Below, piece after piece: positions 18,624 through 25,727 of a stretch of 64,000 nt of DNA. Where the stretch lies: assembly GCA_004193205.1 (NCBI GenBank), contig RZUM01000002.1, positions 248,001-312,000 of the forward strand, given 5' to 3'. The position numbers and the translations under genes are program-made. Each line of letters opens with the position of its first letter. Within the stretch, counting starts at the first letter, position 1. The stretch is from Gordonia sediminis (GTDB lineage Bacteria > Actinomycetota > Actinomycetes > Mycobacteriales > Mycobacteriaceae). The notes below the pieces were generated by a model. The model made no database searches. It worked only from the letters and a program-made list of their open reading frames with translations, and was not told the DNA's origin.

Positions 18624-20247
18624 GGGGTTCGAGCATCAGGTTGGGGTGTTCCTTCTCGATGTACTGCAGTCGCCACTTGTCACTGAACAGGGCGAGCAGC
18701 GCACCGTCGGAACGGGTGAAGACCTCAACCCCGCGCTGCCGGTCGAGCTCGGGAGCGCTCGCCACGTCGGTCCGGCGCGCGAGCGAGTAACCGAGCGGTT
18801 CGATCGTGGTGTCCACGTTGAACTCCGACTTCATCCGCGCGGTCACGACCTCGAACTGCATCGGTCCGACCGCGGCGAGGACCGGAGACGCGTCGCCACG
18901 CAGATCGTTGCGCAGGACCTGCACGACACCCTCGCTGTCGAGTTGGTCCATCGCCTTGCGGAACTGTTTGTACTTGTCCGCGGTGTTCACCCGCAGCGAC
19001 GAGAAGTGTTCCGGCGCAAAGGACGGGATCGGCGGGAACTGCACCTTGCGCTCGACGTAGAGGGTGTCACCGGGGGCGAGGGCCGTTGCGTTGACCAGAC
19101 CCACCACATCGCCCGGATAGGCGACGTCGACGGTGGACCTATCCCGGCCGAACACCGCCTGGGCGTATTTGGTGGCGAACGGTTTTCCGGTCTGGGCATG
19201 GGTCACGACCATGCCGCGTTCGAATTCGCCGGACACGATCCGCATGTAGGCCAACCGATCTCGGTGACTGGCATCCATCCCGGCCTGCACTTTGAAGACG
19301 ACCGCGCTGAACGGGTCGGTCACCTCGCGGACCGTCCCGTCCACGTCGAGTCGTCCGGCGGGCGGCGGCGCCAGCTCGACGAGCGTCTCGAGCAGTTGTC
19401 GCACACCGAAGTTCAGCATCGCCGACGCGAAGATCATGGGGGAGGTCTGGCCGGCCAGGAACAATTCCTGATCGTGATCCTGCCCCATCTCGCTGAGCAG
19501 TTCACTCTCCTCGACGGCAGCCGTCCACTCGTCGCCCTCGCGCTCCAGCGCGTCGTCGGAGCCCATGAGCTCCTCCGGCGCGACCTTCGCTCCACCCGCG
19601 GTGCGGGTGAAGTGGATGTACTGGCCGGTGCGACGGTCGAGCAGGCCGCGGAAGTCGCCGGCGATACCGACCGGGAAGTACAGAGGCGTGGGGGTGAGGC
19701 CGATCCGTTCGGTGATCTCGTCGATGAGTTCGAGCGGCGACTGGCCAGGCCGGTCCCACTTGTTGATGACGGTGATCACCGGGATGCCGCGGTGCCGGCA
19801 GACCTGGAACAACTTGAGAGTCTGCGGCTCCAGACCCTTGGCTGCGTCGATGAGCATCACCGCCGCGTCGACCGCGGTCAGCACCCGATAGGTGTCCTCG
19901 GAGAAATCGGCGTGTCCGGGGGTGTCGACGAGGTTGATGACATTCGGCACCTTGTCCTTCGGCCCGCTCCCGTCACTCCCGGCGCCGGCGTCGTCGGAGT
20001 GATCGCCGGAATAGTTGAACTGCAGCGCCGTGGAGCTGACGGAGATGCCGCGGGCCTTCTCCATCTCCATCCAGTCCGAGACCGTCGACTTGCGACCCGC
20101 CTTGCCGTGGATCGCGCCGGCCTCGCTGATCATGCGGGCATGCAGCGCCAGCGCCTCGGTCATCGTCGACTTTCCGGCGTCGGGATGGCTGATGATCGCG
20201 AAGGTACGACGCCGCTTCACCTCGCGCGCCACGGCATCAGAACTCAC
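18604..20247 (-). CDS. prfC: Peptide chain release factor 3, 547 aa
   Basis: Translational GTPase that removes RF1/RF2 from the ribosome after termination. GTPase motifs are HPDAGKST (21-28), RGISVSS, DTPGH (108-112) and NKWD. The EF-G-like domains follow through KFATKYAQAVFGRDR and the C-terminal region. About 20 Gly/Ser/Asp-rich residues (81-100) are inserted just before the DTPGH motif, where RF3 proteins normally have a short turn. Length is otherwise normal. The downstream lipoprotein gene overlaps its stop. Confidence 0.94.
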   Translation of the reverse strand: MSSDAVAREVKRRRTFAIISHPDAGKSTMTEALALHARMISEAGAIHGKAGRKSTVSDWMEMEKARGISVSSTALQFNYSGDHSDDAGAGSDGSGPKDKVPNVINLVDTPGHADFSEDTYRVLTAVDAAVMLIDAAKGLEPQTLKLFQVCRHRGIPVITVINKWDRPGQSPLELIDEITERIGLTPTPLYFPVGIAGDFRGLLDRRTGQYIHFTRTAGGAKVAPEELMGSDDALEREGDEWTAAVEESELLSEMGQDHDQELFLAGQTSPMIFASAMLNFGVRQLLETLVELAPPPAGRLDVDGTVREVTDPFSAVVFKVQAGMDASHRDRLAYMRIVSGEFERGMVVTHAQTGKPFATKYAQAVFGRDRSTVDVAYPGDVVGLVNATALAPGDTLYVERKVQFPPIPSFAPEHFSSLRVNTADKYKQFRKAMDQLDSEGVVQVLRNDLRGDASPVLAAVGPMQFEVVTARMKSEFNVDTTIEPLGYSLARRTDVASAPELDRQRGVEVFTRSDGALLALFSDKWRLQYIEKEHPNLMLEPLVATAD

Positions 20248-20303
20248 CTGACGAGGCTATCGTTCTCGCCGTTCACAAGGCAAAACGTGCTCTGATGAGA
20301 AAA

Positions 20304-20339
20304 GTTGCGCCATCTCGCTTGAGCGAGAGATGGCGCAAC
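20304..20339 (-). terminator. Rho-independent terminator of fabH-type gene
   Basis: A 13-base-pair perfect stem (GTTGCGCCATCTC with GAGATGGCGCAAC) and a ten-base loop lie 18 bases after the ketosynthase stop. On the minus strand they are followed by TTTTCTC. This is the clearest intrinsic terminator in the window. Confidence 0.85.
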
Positions 20340-20357
20340 CTCGGCAGATGTCGAGGG

Positions 20358-21374
20358 CTACTCGAACGGAACCGGAGGCATCTTGACGACCTGCGAGGCG
20401 TAGCTGAGGCCGGCGCCGTAGCCGAGCAGGAGCGCGGTGTCGCCGGGCTTGGCAGCACCGGTCGACAGCAACTCCTCCATCGCCAGGGGGATCGATGCGG
20501 CACTGGTGTTGCCGGTGTGCTCGATGTCGTTGGCGACCACGGTGCCCTCGCGGAGCTTGAGGTTCTTGGCGAGCAGGTCGTTGATCCGCGAATTGGCCTG
20601 GTGCGGGACGAAGACGTCGAGTTCCTCGGCGCCGATCTTGGCGGCTTCGAGAGCCCGCTGGGCGACCTTGCCCATCTCGAAGGCAGCCCACCGGAACACG
20701 GCGGTGCCCTCCATCCGCAGATACGGTCGCTGGACGCGGTCGCCGTCGAGGAAGGTGACCCAGTCGATGTCCTGGCAGATGGCAGTGAACTGCGAACCGT
20801 CGCTGCCCCAGACGACTGGGCCGAGCTGCTGCTCCTCGGTCGGGCCGACGACGACGGCGCCGGCACCATCACCGAAGATGAAGCAGTTGGTTCGGTCGGT
20901 CATGTCCATGGTCACCGAGAGCTGCTCGGCGCCGATCACCAGCACATGGGTCGCGCTACCGCCACGGATCATGTCCGAGGCGACGGCCATCCCGTAGCCG
21001 AATCCGGCACAGCCCACGGTGATGTCGAAGGCGGGGACGCCGTTGGCGCCCAGTTCGGTCGCGACCTTGACGGCGCCCGCCGGGGTCAGCAGCAGGTGGG
21101 TGTTGGTGGCGAGGATCACCGCGTCGATGTCGGAACCGGAGAGCAGCGCGTTGGCGATCGCCTTGCGGCCCGCGTTGACGGCCATCTCCATCACGGACTC
21201 GTCGCGCCGTGCGAAGCGGCGGGTCTTGATCCCCGTGCGGGTATAGATCCACTCATCCGAGGAGTCGATGTTCTCGCAGATCTCGTCGTTGGTGACGACG
21301 CGCTCGGGCCGGTAGGCGCCGATGCTCAGCATGCCGATGTTGTTGATCCCGGCAGTGTCCGCGATGACAGCCAT
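20358..21374 (-). CDS. fabH: 3-oxoacyl-ACP synthase III (KAS III), FabH orthologue, 338 aa
   Basis: Condenses an acyl-CoA with malonyl-ACP; in mycolate bacteria FabH links FAS I products to FAS II. The catalytic triad is complete: Cys122 in VGCAGFGYG, His258 in VPHQANSRI and Asn289 in [10 protein letters not shown]. The N-terminal [16 protein letters not shown] and the [11 protein letters not shown] segment closely resemble M. tuberculosis FabH. ATG 21374 has a GGAC purine stretch upstream. It ends in a strong terminator and is followed upstream by a PadR-regulated ABC exporter. A second KAS III stands on the other side. Confidence 0.93.
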   Translation of the reverse strand: MAVIADTAGINNIGMLSIGAYRPERVVTNDEICENIDSSDEWIYTRTGIKTRRFARRDESVMEMAVNAGRKAIANALLSGSDIDAVILATNTHLLLTPAGAVKVATELGANGVPAFDITVGCAGFGYGMAVASDMIRGGSATHVLVIGAEQLSVTMDMTDRTNCFIFGDGAGAVVVGPTEEQQLGPVVWGSDGSQFTAICQDIDWVTFLDGDRVQRPYLRMEGTAVFRWAAFEMGKVAQRALEAAKIGAEELDVFVPHQANSRINDLLAKNLKLREGTVVANDIEHTGNTSAASIPLAMEELLSTGAAKPGDTALLLGYGAGLSYASQVVKMPPVPFE

Positions 21375-21425
21375 GAGTGTCCTTTCACTATGTGACCCGC
21401 CATAGACGGTCTCACAAACGGGTGG

Positions 21426-22097
21426 CTACTGGGAAGTAGCTCCCGATCGCGCGGCCTGTTCGTCGATCAAGGAGCGGTATCGCTCGCGGTCGGCGGTCAT
21501 CTGATGGCTTGGGTCGTCGGGTGGCGGGGACCAGAGGTCGTCGAAACCCAGGACGAGCCGCCCGGCCCGCACGTCGTCAAGGACGTCGGTGAGCCAGGCG
21601 AGTTCGGCTCGGGCCTCTGCTCCCCACAATTGCATCGCTCGTACCGCGTGTGGTGGTACATATGGCAGGTCACCGGGCGTTGCATCGTCGGGAAACTCCG
21701 CAATCGCCGCGGTCAGTCCCGTGCGACGTTCCTCGAGAAGCGCGACGACCTGCTGCCCGTCCAGTAGCGGTAGCAGCCCGAATGCCGCGTGGAAATCGTG
21801 ACGGTCGAAGATATTGACCGTGGTCACGGCCTCGGTCAGCAGTCGCTCGAGTTCTGCCCGCCCGTCGTCCGTCAATTGGTAGACGGCGACCTCGCGGGAC
21901 CCGTCGCATAGGTCATGGCGAGTCGCGAGTCCGGAGGTCACCAGTCCGGTCAGGCCGTGGTAGATCGAACCGGGCTTCACGTTCGCCCACCGATCGACCT
22001 GCCAGGACATCAGCTCGCGACGGATCTGATAGCCGTTCACCGGCTCGAACAGACCCACTGCACCCAGCAGCAGCATCCGAGTGGTCGTCGCTCCCAT
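21426..22097 (-). CDS. PadR family transcriptional regulator, 223 aa
   Basis: Winged-helix repressor. The N-terminal domain (about residues 7-85) shows LLLGAVGLFEPVNGYQIRREL, here split as LLLGAVGLF and NGYQIRREL, then VKPGSIYHGLTGLVTSGLA and YQLTDDGRAELERLL. A C-terminal helical dimerisation domain follows, as in the longer AphA-like PadR proteins. It is divergent from a drug-type ABC exporter whose promoter carries a palindrome at the start site. That is the usual arrangement for a ligand-responsive PadR controlling its neighbour. Confidence 0.88.
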   Translation of the reverse strand: MGATTTRMLLLGAVGLFEPVNGYQIRRELMSWQVDRWANVKPGSIYHGLTGLVTSGLATRHDLCDGSREVAVYQLTDDGRAELERLLTEAVTTVNIFDRHDFHAAFGLLPLLDGQQVVALLEERRTGLTAAIAEFPDDATPGDLPYVPPHAVRAMQLWGAEARAELAWLTDVLDDVRAGRLVLGFDDLWSPPPDDPSHQMTADRERYRSLIDEQAARSGATSQ

Positions 22098-22215
22098 GAT
22101 TCCCGAGAGTAGGTGCTGCCGACCGTTTCGGGGACGAGGACGGGAATCGTCCGCGATCCGATGAATCCTGGGTGTGGAGCAGGTCGATCACTGCGAGGCC
22201 GAATCTCAGATCTCG

Positions 22216-22244
22216 TTGACTTCAGGGATGGCCGCTGGGATAGT
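22216..22244 (+). promoter_or_regulatory. Promoter of the ABC exporter operon
   Basis: TTGACT (22216-22221), a 17-base spacer and GATAGT (22239-22244) form a near-consensus promoter pointing to the ABC genes. Transcription would start near 22251, about 74 bases before the ATG. Confidence 0.65.
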
Positions 22245-22249
22245 CGCAG

Positions 22250-22269
22250 GTATTCAAAGTTGAACATAC
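22250..22269. promoter_or_regulatory. Candidate PadR operator at the exporter start site
   Basis: The core TTCAA-AG-TTGAA (22253-22264) lies inside GTAT (22250-22253) and ATAC (22266-22269) outer arms. It covers the predicted +1 of the exporter promoter. PadR operators are usually imperfect palindromes with outer arms of this kind. The link to this PadR is inferred from position. Confidence 0.5.
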
Positions 22270-22324
22270 GCGACTGTCGCATCCGACACCTCGGACTACC
22301 CGCCATATGCAGAAGGAGAAGCTG

Positions 22325-23350
22325 ATGATCCACGCGCGCGGGCTCGTACAGACATTCCACACGGGCAGAGGTAAACAAAAACGGGAGGTCAAGGCGGTCG
22401 ACGGGGTCGACCTCGACATCGCCGAGGGCGAGGTGGTCGGCTTCCTCGGCCCGAACGGCGCGGGTAAGACGACGACCTTGCGCATGCTGACCACACTGCT
22501 GAGGCCGACGGCCGGCACCGCCACCGTCAACGGCTACGACGTGGTCACCGAGTCGGTGATGGTTCGACGCAGCATCGGGTATGTCTCCCAATCGGGCGGC
22601 GCCTTCAGTCAGGCGCAGGCCGGCGACGAGGTCGTCGACCACGGCATGCTGTACGGGCTGTCACGTGCGGAGGTCACGCGGCGCGGCCGGGAGCTCTTCG
22701 CCGAGATGCAGCTCGACGGCCTCTGGGATCGGCAGCCGAAGGACATGTCCGGCGGTCAGAAGCGGCGGCTCGACATCGTGATGGGCCTCGTGCACGATCC
22801 GACGCTGGTCTTCCTCGACGAACCCACCACCGGCCTCGACCCGCAGGCCAGGGCAAATCTGTGGGGACACATTCGGCGGCTGCGCACCGAGCGCGGCGCG
22901 ACCGTGTTCCTCACCACCCACTACCTCGACGAGGCCGACGAGCTGGCGGACCGGATCCTGATCATCGACAACGGCCGGATCGTCGCTGCCGACACGGCCG
23001 ACAACCTGAAGGCACAGGTGTCCGGTGATCTCGTCGACCTCGAGGTCGCCGACGACACGTGGGTGGCCCGGTCGGCGGAGAAACTCGCCTCCATCGCCAC
23101 GCAGGTCGAGACCGACGGCCGCCATGTCCGCGGCCGGGTCCGTCGAGCAGGCCGTCAGGTGCCCGGTCTGCTGCGAGATCTCGATTCGGTCGGGGTATCG
23201 CTGGATTCCATCGAGGTGATGCGTCCGACGCTCGACGACGTGTTCCTCACCCTCACCGGGCGCTCGCTCCGCGACGCCCAGGACGAGAAACCAGACGGCG
23301 AGCAACCGGCCGACGAATCCGTACTCGCCGAAGGAGTGCCGCAGCCATGA
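22325..23350 (+). CDS. ABC transporter ATPase, DrrA-type drug/lipid exporter, 341 aa
   Basis: ATP-binding subunit of an ABC-2 exporter. An earlier in-frame ATG (22307) exists, but AAGGAG lies 6 bases before ATG 22325, which decides the start. Walker A is GPNGAGKT (42-49), the signature MSGGQKRR, Walker B LVFLDEPTTGLD, and the switch His is in TTHYLDEADEL. The C-terminal about 100 residues after ILIIDNGRIV form the DrrA-type extension found in daunorubicin-resistance-like ATPases. Its stop overlaps the permease start (ATGA). Expression is probably repressed by the divergent PadR. Confidence 0.9.
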   Translation: MIHARGLVQTFHTGRGKQKREVKAVDGVDLDIAEGEVVGFLGPNGAGKTTTLRMLTTLLRPTAGTATVNGYDVVTESVMVRRSIGYVSQSGGAFSQAQAGDEVVDHGMLYGLSRAEVTRRGRELFAEMQLDGLWDRQPKDMSGGQKRRLDIVMGLVHDPTLVFLDEPTTGLDPQARANLWGHIRRLRTERGATVFLTTHYLDEADELADRILIIDNGRIVAADTADNLKAQVSGDLVDLEVADDTWVARSAEKLASIATQVETDGRHVRGRVRRAGRQVPGLLRDLDSVGVSLDSIEVMRPTLDDVFLTLTGRSLRDAQDEKPDGEQPADESVLAEGVPQP

Positions 23351-24108
23351 CGTTCACCCGTGAGAGCTCGATCGTGTTCCGGCGTCAGATCCGGATGAAT
23401 CTGCGCAATCCCGTCTGGGTGCTGATCGGCGTCTTCCAGCCGGTCTTGTACCTGTTGCTGTTCGGCCCGTTGCTCACGCCGCTGGTGAGTCAGTTTCCGG
23501 GTGGTGCCGACAATGCCTACACGTTCCTCGTCCCCGGATTGCTGGTGCAATTGGGCCTGTTCGGTGCGATGTTCGCCGGCTTCAGTCTGATCGGGGAGTG
23601 GCGCGAGGGCGTCATCGAGGCCGAACGGGTGACGCCGGCGCGGCGCACCTCACTCCTGATGGGACGTCTGCTGCGCGACGTGCTGCAGCTGTTCGTGCAG
23701 GCCGTGATCCTGGTCGCGCTCGGCTTCGTGATGGGAATGCGGGGATCGTTCACGGGGATCGTCGTGGGCATCGCGATCACACTCATCGTCGGCGGTGCCT
23801 GTGCCGCGTCGTCGAATGCCTTGGCGCTCACCACCAAGGACGAGAACGTGATGGCGCCGGTGATCAACATGGTGCTGATGCCGGTGCTGCTGCTGTCGGG
23901 GATCCTGTTGCCGATGACCCTGGGGCCGACCTGGTTGCAGAATCTCAGCAGCATCATGCCGTTCCGGTGGGTCGTGGACGCAGTACGAGCGTCGTTCGCC
24001 GGCGACATCGTGACGTCGACCGTCTTCTGGGGTCTGCTGACCGCGGTCATCCTGGGAGCCCTCGCCACCTGGTGGGGGACATCGGTTTTCCGCAGGGAGA
24101 ATGCGTAG
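23347..24108 (+). CDS. ABC-2 type permease, DrrB-like, 253 aa
   Basis: Membrane subunit of the exporter, translationally coupled to the ATPase. It has six hydrophobic segments (first at about residues 25-45, VWVLIGVFQPVLYLLLFG). The ABC-2 signature includes FAGFSLIGEWREGVIEAERVTPARR, given here in parts as IGEWREGVIEAERVTP. A late NLSSIMPFRWVVDAVRA segment is typical of DrrB-like permeases. Two such permeases or a homodimer would pair with two ATPases. The transported compound is unknown: drug, lipid or siderophore-like. Confidence 0.9.
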   Translation: MTFTRESSIVFRRQIRMNLRNPVWVLIGVFQPVLYLLLFGPLLTPLVSQFPGGADNAYTFLVPGLLVQLGLFGAMFAGFSLIGEWREGVIEAERVTPARRTSLLMGRLLRDVLQLFVQAVILVALGFVMGMRGSFTGIVVGIAITLIVGGACAASSNALALTTKDENVMAPVINMVLMPVLLLSGILLPMTLGPTWLQNLSSIMPFRWVVDAVRASFAGDIVTSTVFWGLLTAVILGALATWWGTSVFRRENA

Positions 24109-24117
24109 GTCGGCCCT

Positions 24118-24492
24118 CGCTGGTCGAGCTCAATCCGCTGGTCGAGCTCAATCCGCTGGTCGAGTAGGCTCCGAGCTCAACCCGCTGGTCGAGTAGGCTC
24201 CGAGCCGTTAGGTGAGCGTCATCCGCTGGTCGAGTAGGCTCCGAGCCGTTAGGCGAGGTGCCGTATCGAGGCCACTTGTGTTGCGCGGAGGGTGATCTCG
24301 ATACGCCGGCTCGTTCCTCGCTGGCTACTCGATCAGCGGGTGGGGTGGTGATCTCGATACGCCGGCTCGTTCCTCGCTGGCTACTCGATCAGCGGGTGGG
24401 GTGGTGATCTCGATACGCCGGCTTGTTCCTCGCCGGCTACTCGATCAGCGGGTGGGGTCGGCTCGTTCCTGGCTGGCTACTCGATCAGCGGG
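24118..24492. repeat. REP-like repeat cluster filling the convergent intergenic region
   Basis: This 406-base gap between the ABC permease and the second KAS III gene is almost all repeat. The left part (24118-24260) has five plus-strand copies of CGCTGGTCGAG followed by variable tails such as TAGGCTCCGAGC. The right part holds three 56-base tandem units in the opposite orientation (24291-24346, 24347-24402, 24403-24458). Units 1 and 2 are identical and unit 3 differs at two or three bases. A 34-base partial copy (24459-24492) follows. Each unit reads, on the minus strand, CCGCTGATCGAGTAGCC ... GCGTATCGAGATCACC. The same ends occur inside ppx at 54053-54148. There is no coding content and no transposase nearby. 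Confidence 0.9.
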
Positions 24493-24514
24493 TCGTCGCG
24501 GGCGCGCGTTGGTC

Positions 24515-25585
24515 TCAGATCGGATCGGCGAAGCTCGTCTCGACCGGTTCGGGAGGGAGTGTGACGACCGCGCCCGCGTAGCTCAGCCCGGCGCCGAAGC
24601 CGAGCAGCAGTGCCGTCTGCCCGCCTTTGGCCTTGCCGGTCGCGAGCATCTCCTCCATGGCCAGCGGGATCGATGCTGCCGAGGTGTTGCCGGTGTTCTC
24701 GATGTCGTTGGCCACCGGCACGTGGTCGGCGAGGCCGAGGTTCTTCTTCATCAGCTCGTTGATGCGGGCGTTCGCCTGGTGCGGGACGAACACCTCGATG
24801 TCGTCGATGCCGACACCTGAGGTCTCCAGGACCGTCGACAGCGCCTTCGGCAGCGTGATCGCGGCCCATCGGAACACGCGCGGGCCCTGCATGGTGACGA
24901 CCATGCGGCCGACCGGGTCGGTCTCCGGGGTCAGGTGCTGATACTCCTCGGCCCGGTCCATGTAGTCGGGGATGTCCCAGTTCTGGCCGATGGCCTCCGC
25001 GTTCTCGCCGTCGCTGCCCCAGACGGTCGGGGAGATGCCGTTCTCGTCGCTCGGGCCGACGACCACCGCGCCCGCCCCGTCGCCGAAGATGAATGCCGTG
25101 TCCCGGTCGGTCGGGTCCATCACCACCGACATGGTCTCCACGCCGACGACCAGGACGTACTCGGCGGAGCCCGCGCGGATGGTGTCGGCGGCGATGCCGA
25201 GTCCGTAACCGAAACCGCCACAGCCGGCGGCGACGTCGAAGGCGGGGATGCCGTTGAGTCCGATGTCATAGGCGACGATGGGACCGCCGTGGGGGATCTT
25301 GGTTCGCCAGCTGTTGGTGGCGAGGATCAGTGCACCGATCTTCTCCTTGGCGACACCGGCATTGCGGATGGCCCGTTCGGCGGCCGCCGCGGCCATCGAC
25401 CGCGCCGACTCGTCTCCGCTGATCCAGCGGCGGTTGCGGATCCCGCTGCGCTCGAAGATCCATTCGTCGGTCGAGTCGAGGATCTCGCACACCTCGTCGT
25501 TGCTCACCAGGCGACGCGGGCGGTAGGCGCCGATGCCCAGCATCGCGACGTTCTGGTGTCCGCTGTGGGCAGTGATCTTCGGCAT
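24515..25585 (-). CDS. Second 3-oxoacyl-ACP synthase III-like protein (KAS III paralogue), 356 aa
   Basis: FabH-fold condensing enzyme with a full triad: Cys122 in AGCGGFGYG, His269 in VPHQANARI and Asn300 in [10 protein letters not shown]. It aligns without gaps with the first FabH over about 200 residues and then has some 11 extra residues (around 205-228). The segment lining the acyl pocket differs sharply: NSWRTKIPHGGPIV (91-104) replaces [14 protein letters not shown] in the paralogue. This suggests a different primer. It probably serves a specialised lipid or polyketide-like starter reaction rather than core FAS II. The ATG at 25585 is clear. The gene ends next to the repeat cluster. 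Confidence 0.88.
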   Translation of the reverse strand: MPKITAHSGHQNVAMLGIGAYRPRRLVSNDEVCEILDSTDEWIFERSGIRNRRWISGDESARSMAAAAAERAIRNAGVAKEKIGALILATNSWRTKIPHGGPIVAYDIGLNGIPAFDVAAGCGGFGYGLGIAADTIRAGSAEYVLVVGVETMSVVMDPTDRDTAFIFGDGAGAVVVGPSDENGISPTVWGSDGENAEAIGQNWDIPDYMDRAEEYQHLTPETDPVGRMVVTMQGPRVFRWAAITLPKALSTVLETSGVGIDDIEVFVPHQANARINELMKKNLGLADHVPVANDIENTGNTSAASIPLAMEEMLATGKAKGGQTALLLGFGAGLSYAGAVVTLPPEPVETSFADPI

Positions 25586-25686
25586 CGTTGCCGCTCCCTT
25601 CGCCGAGACGACTGGCTCCCAAATTGTAGGCGCGGCGACGTCCGGTTCCGGGCAGGCCGGGCCGTGCGTCCCGGGGGACCGTCGGC

Positions 25687-25726
25687 CCGGATCCCACCCC
25701 GACGATGCGCCCGAGGTGGGATCCGG
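25687..25726. terminator. Hairpin terminator after the SLC13-type gene
   Basis: A 12-base-pair stem, CCGGATCCCACC with GGTGGGATCCGG, and a 16-base loop lie directly after the transporter stop (25728). There is no marked T-tract. Confidence 0.55.
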
Positions 25727-25727
25727 C

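Noticed and set aside
22307-22324. Earlier start for the DrrA-like ATPase
   Set aside because: The first ATG would place the AAGGAG ribosome-binding site inside the coding sequence; that site has ideal spacing to ATG 22325.
24118-24492. CRISPR array
   Set aside because: The units are tandem and face both ways, with no unique spacers of constant length and no cas genes nearby.
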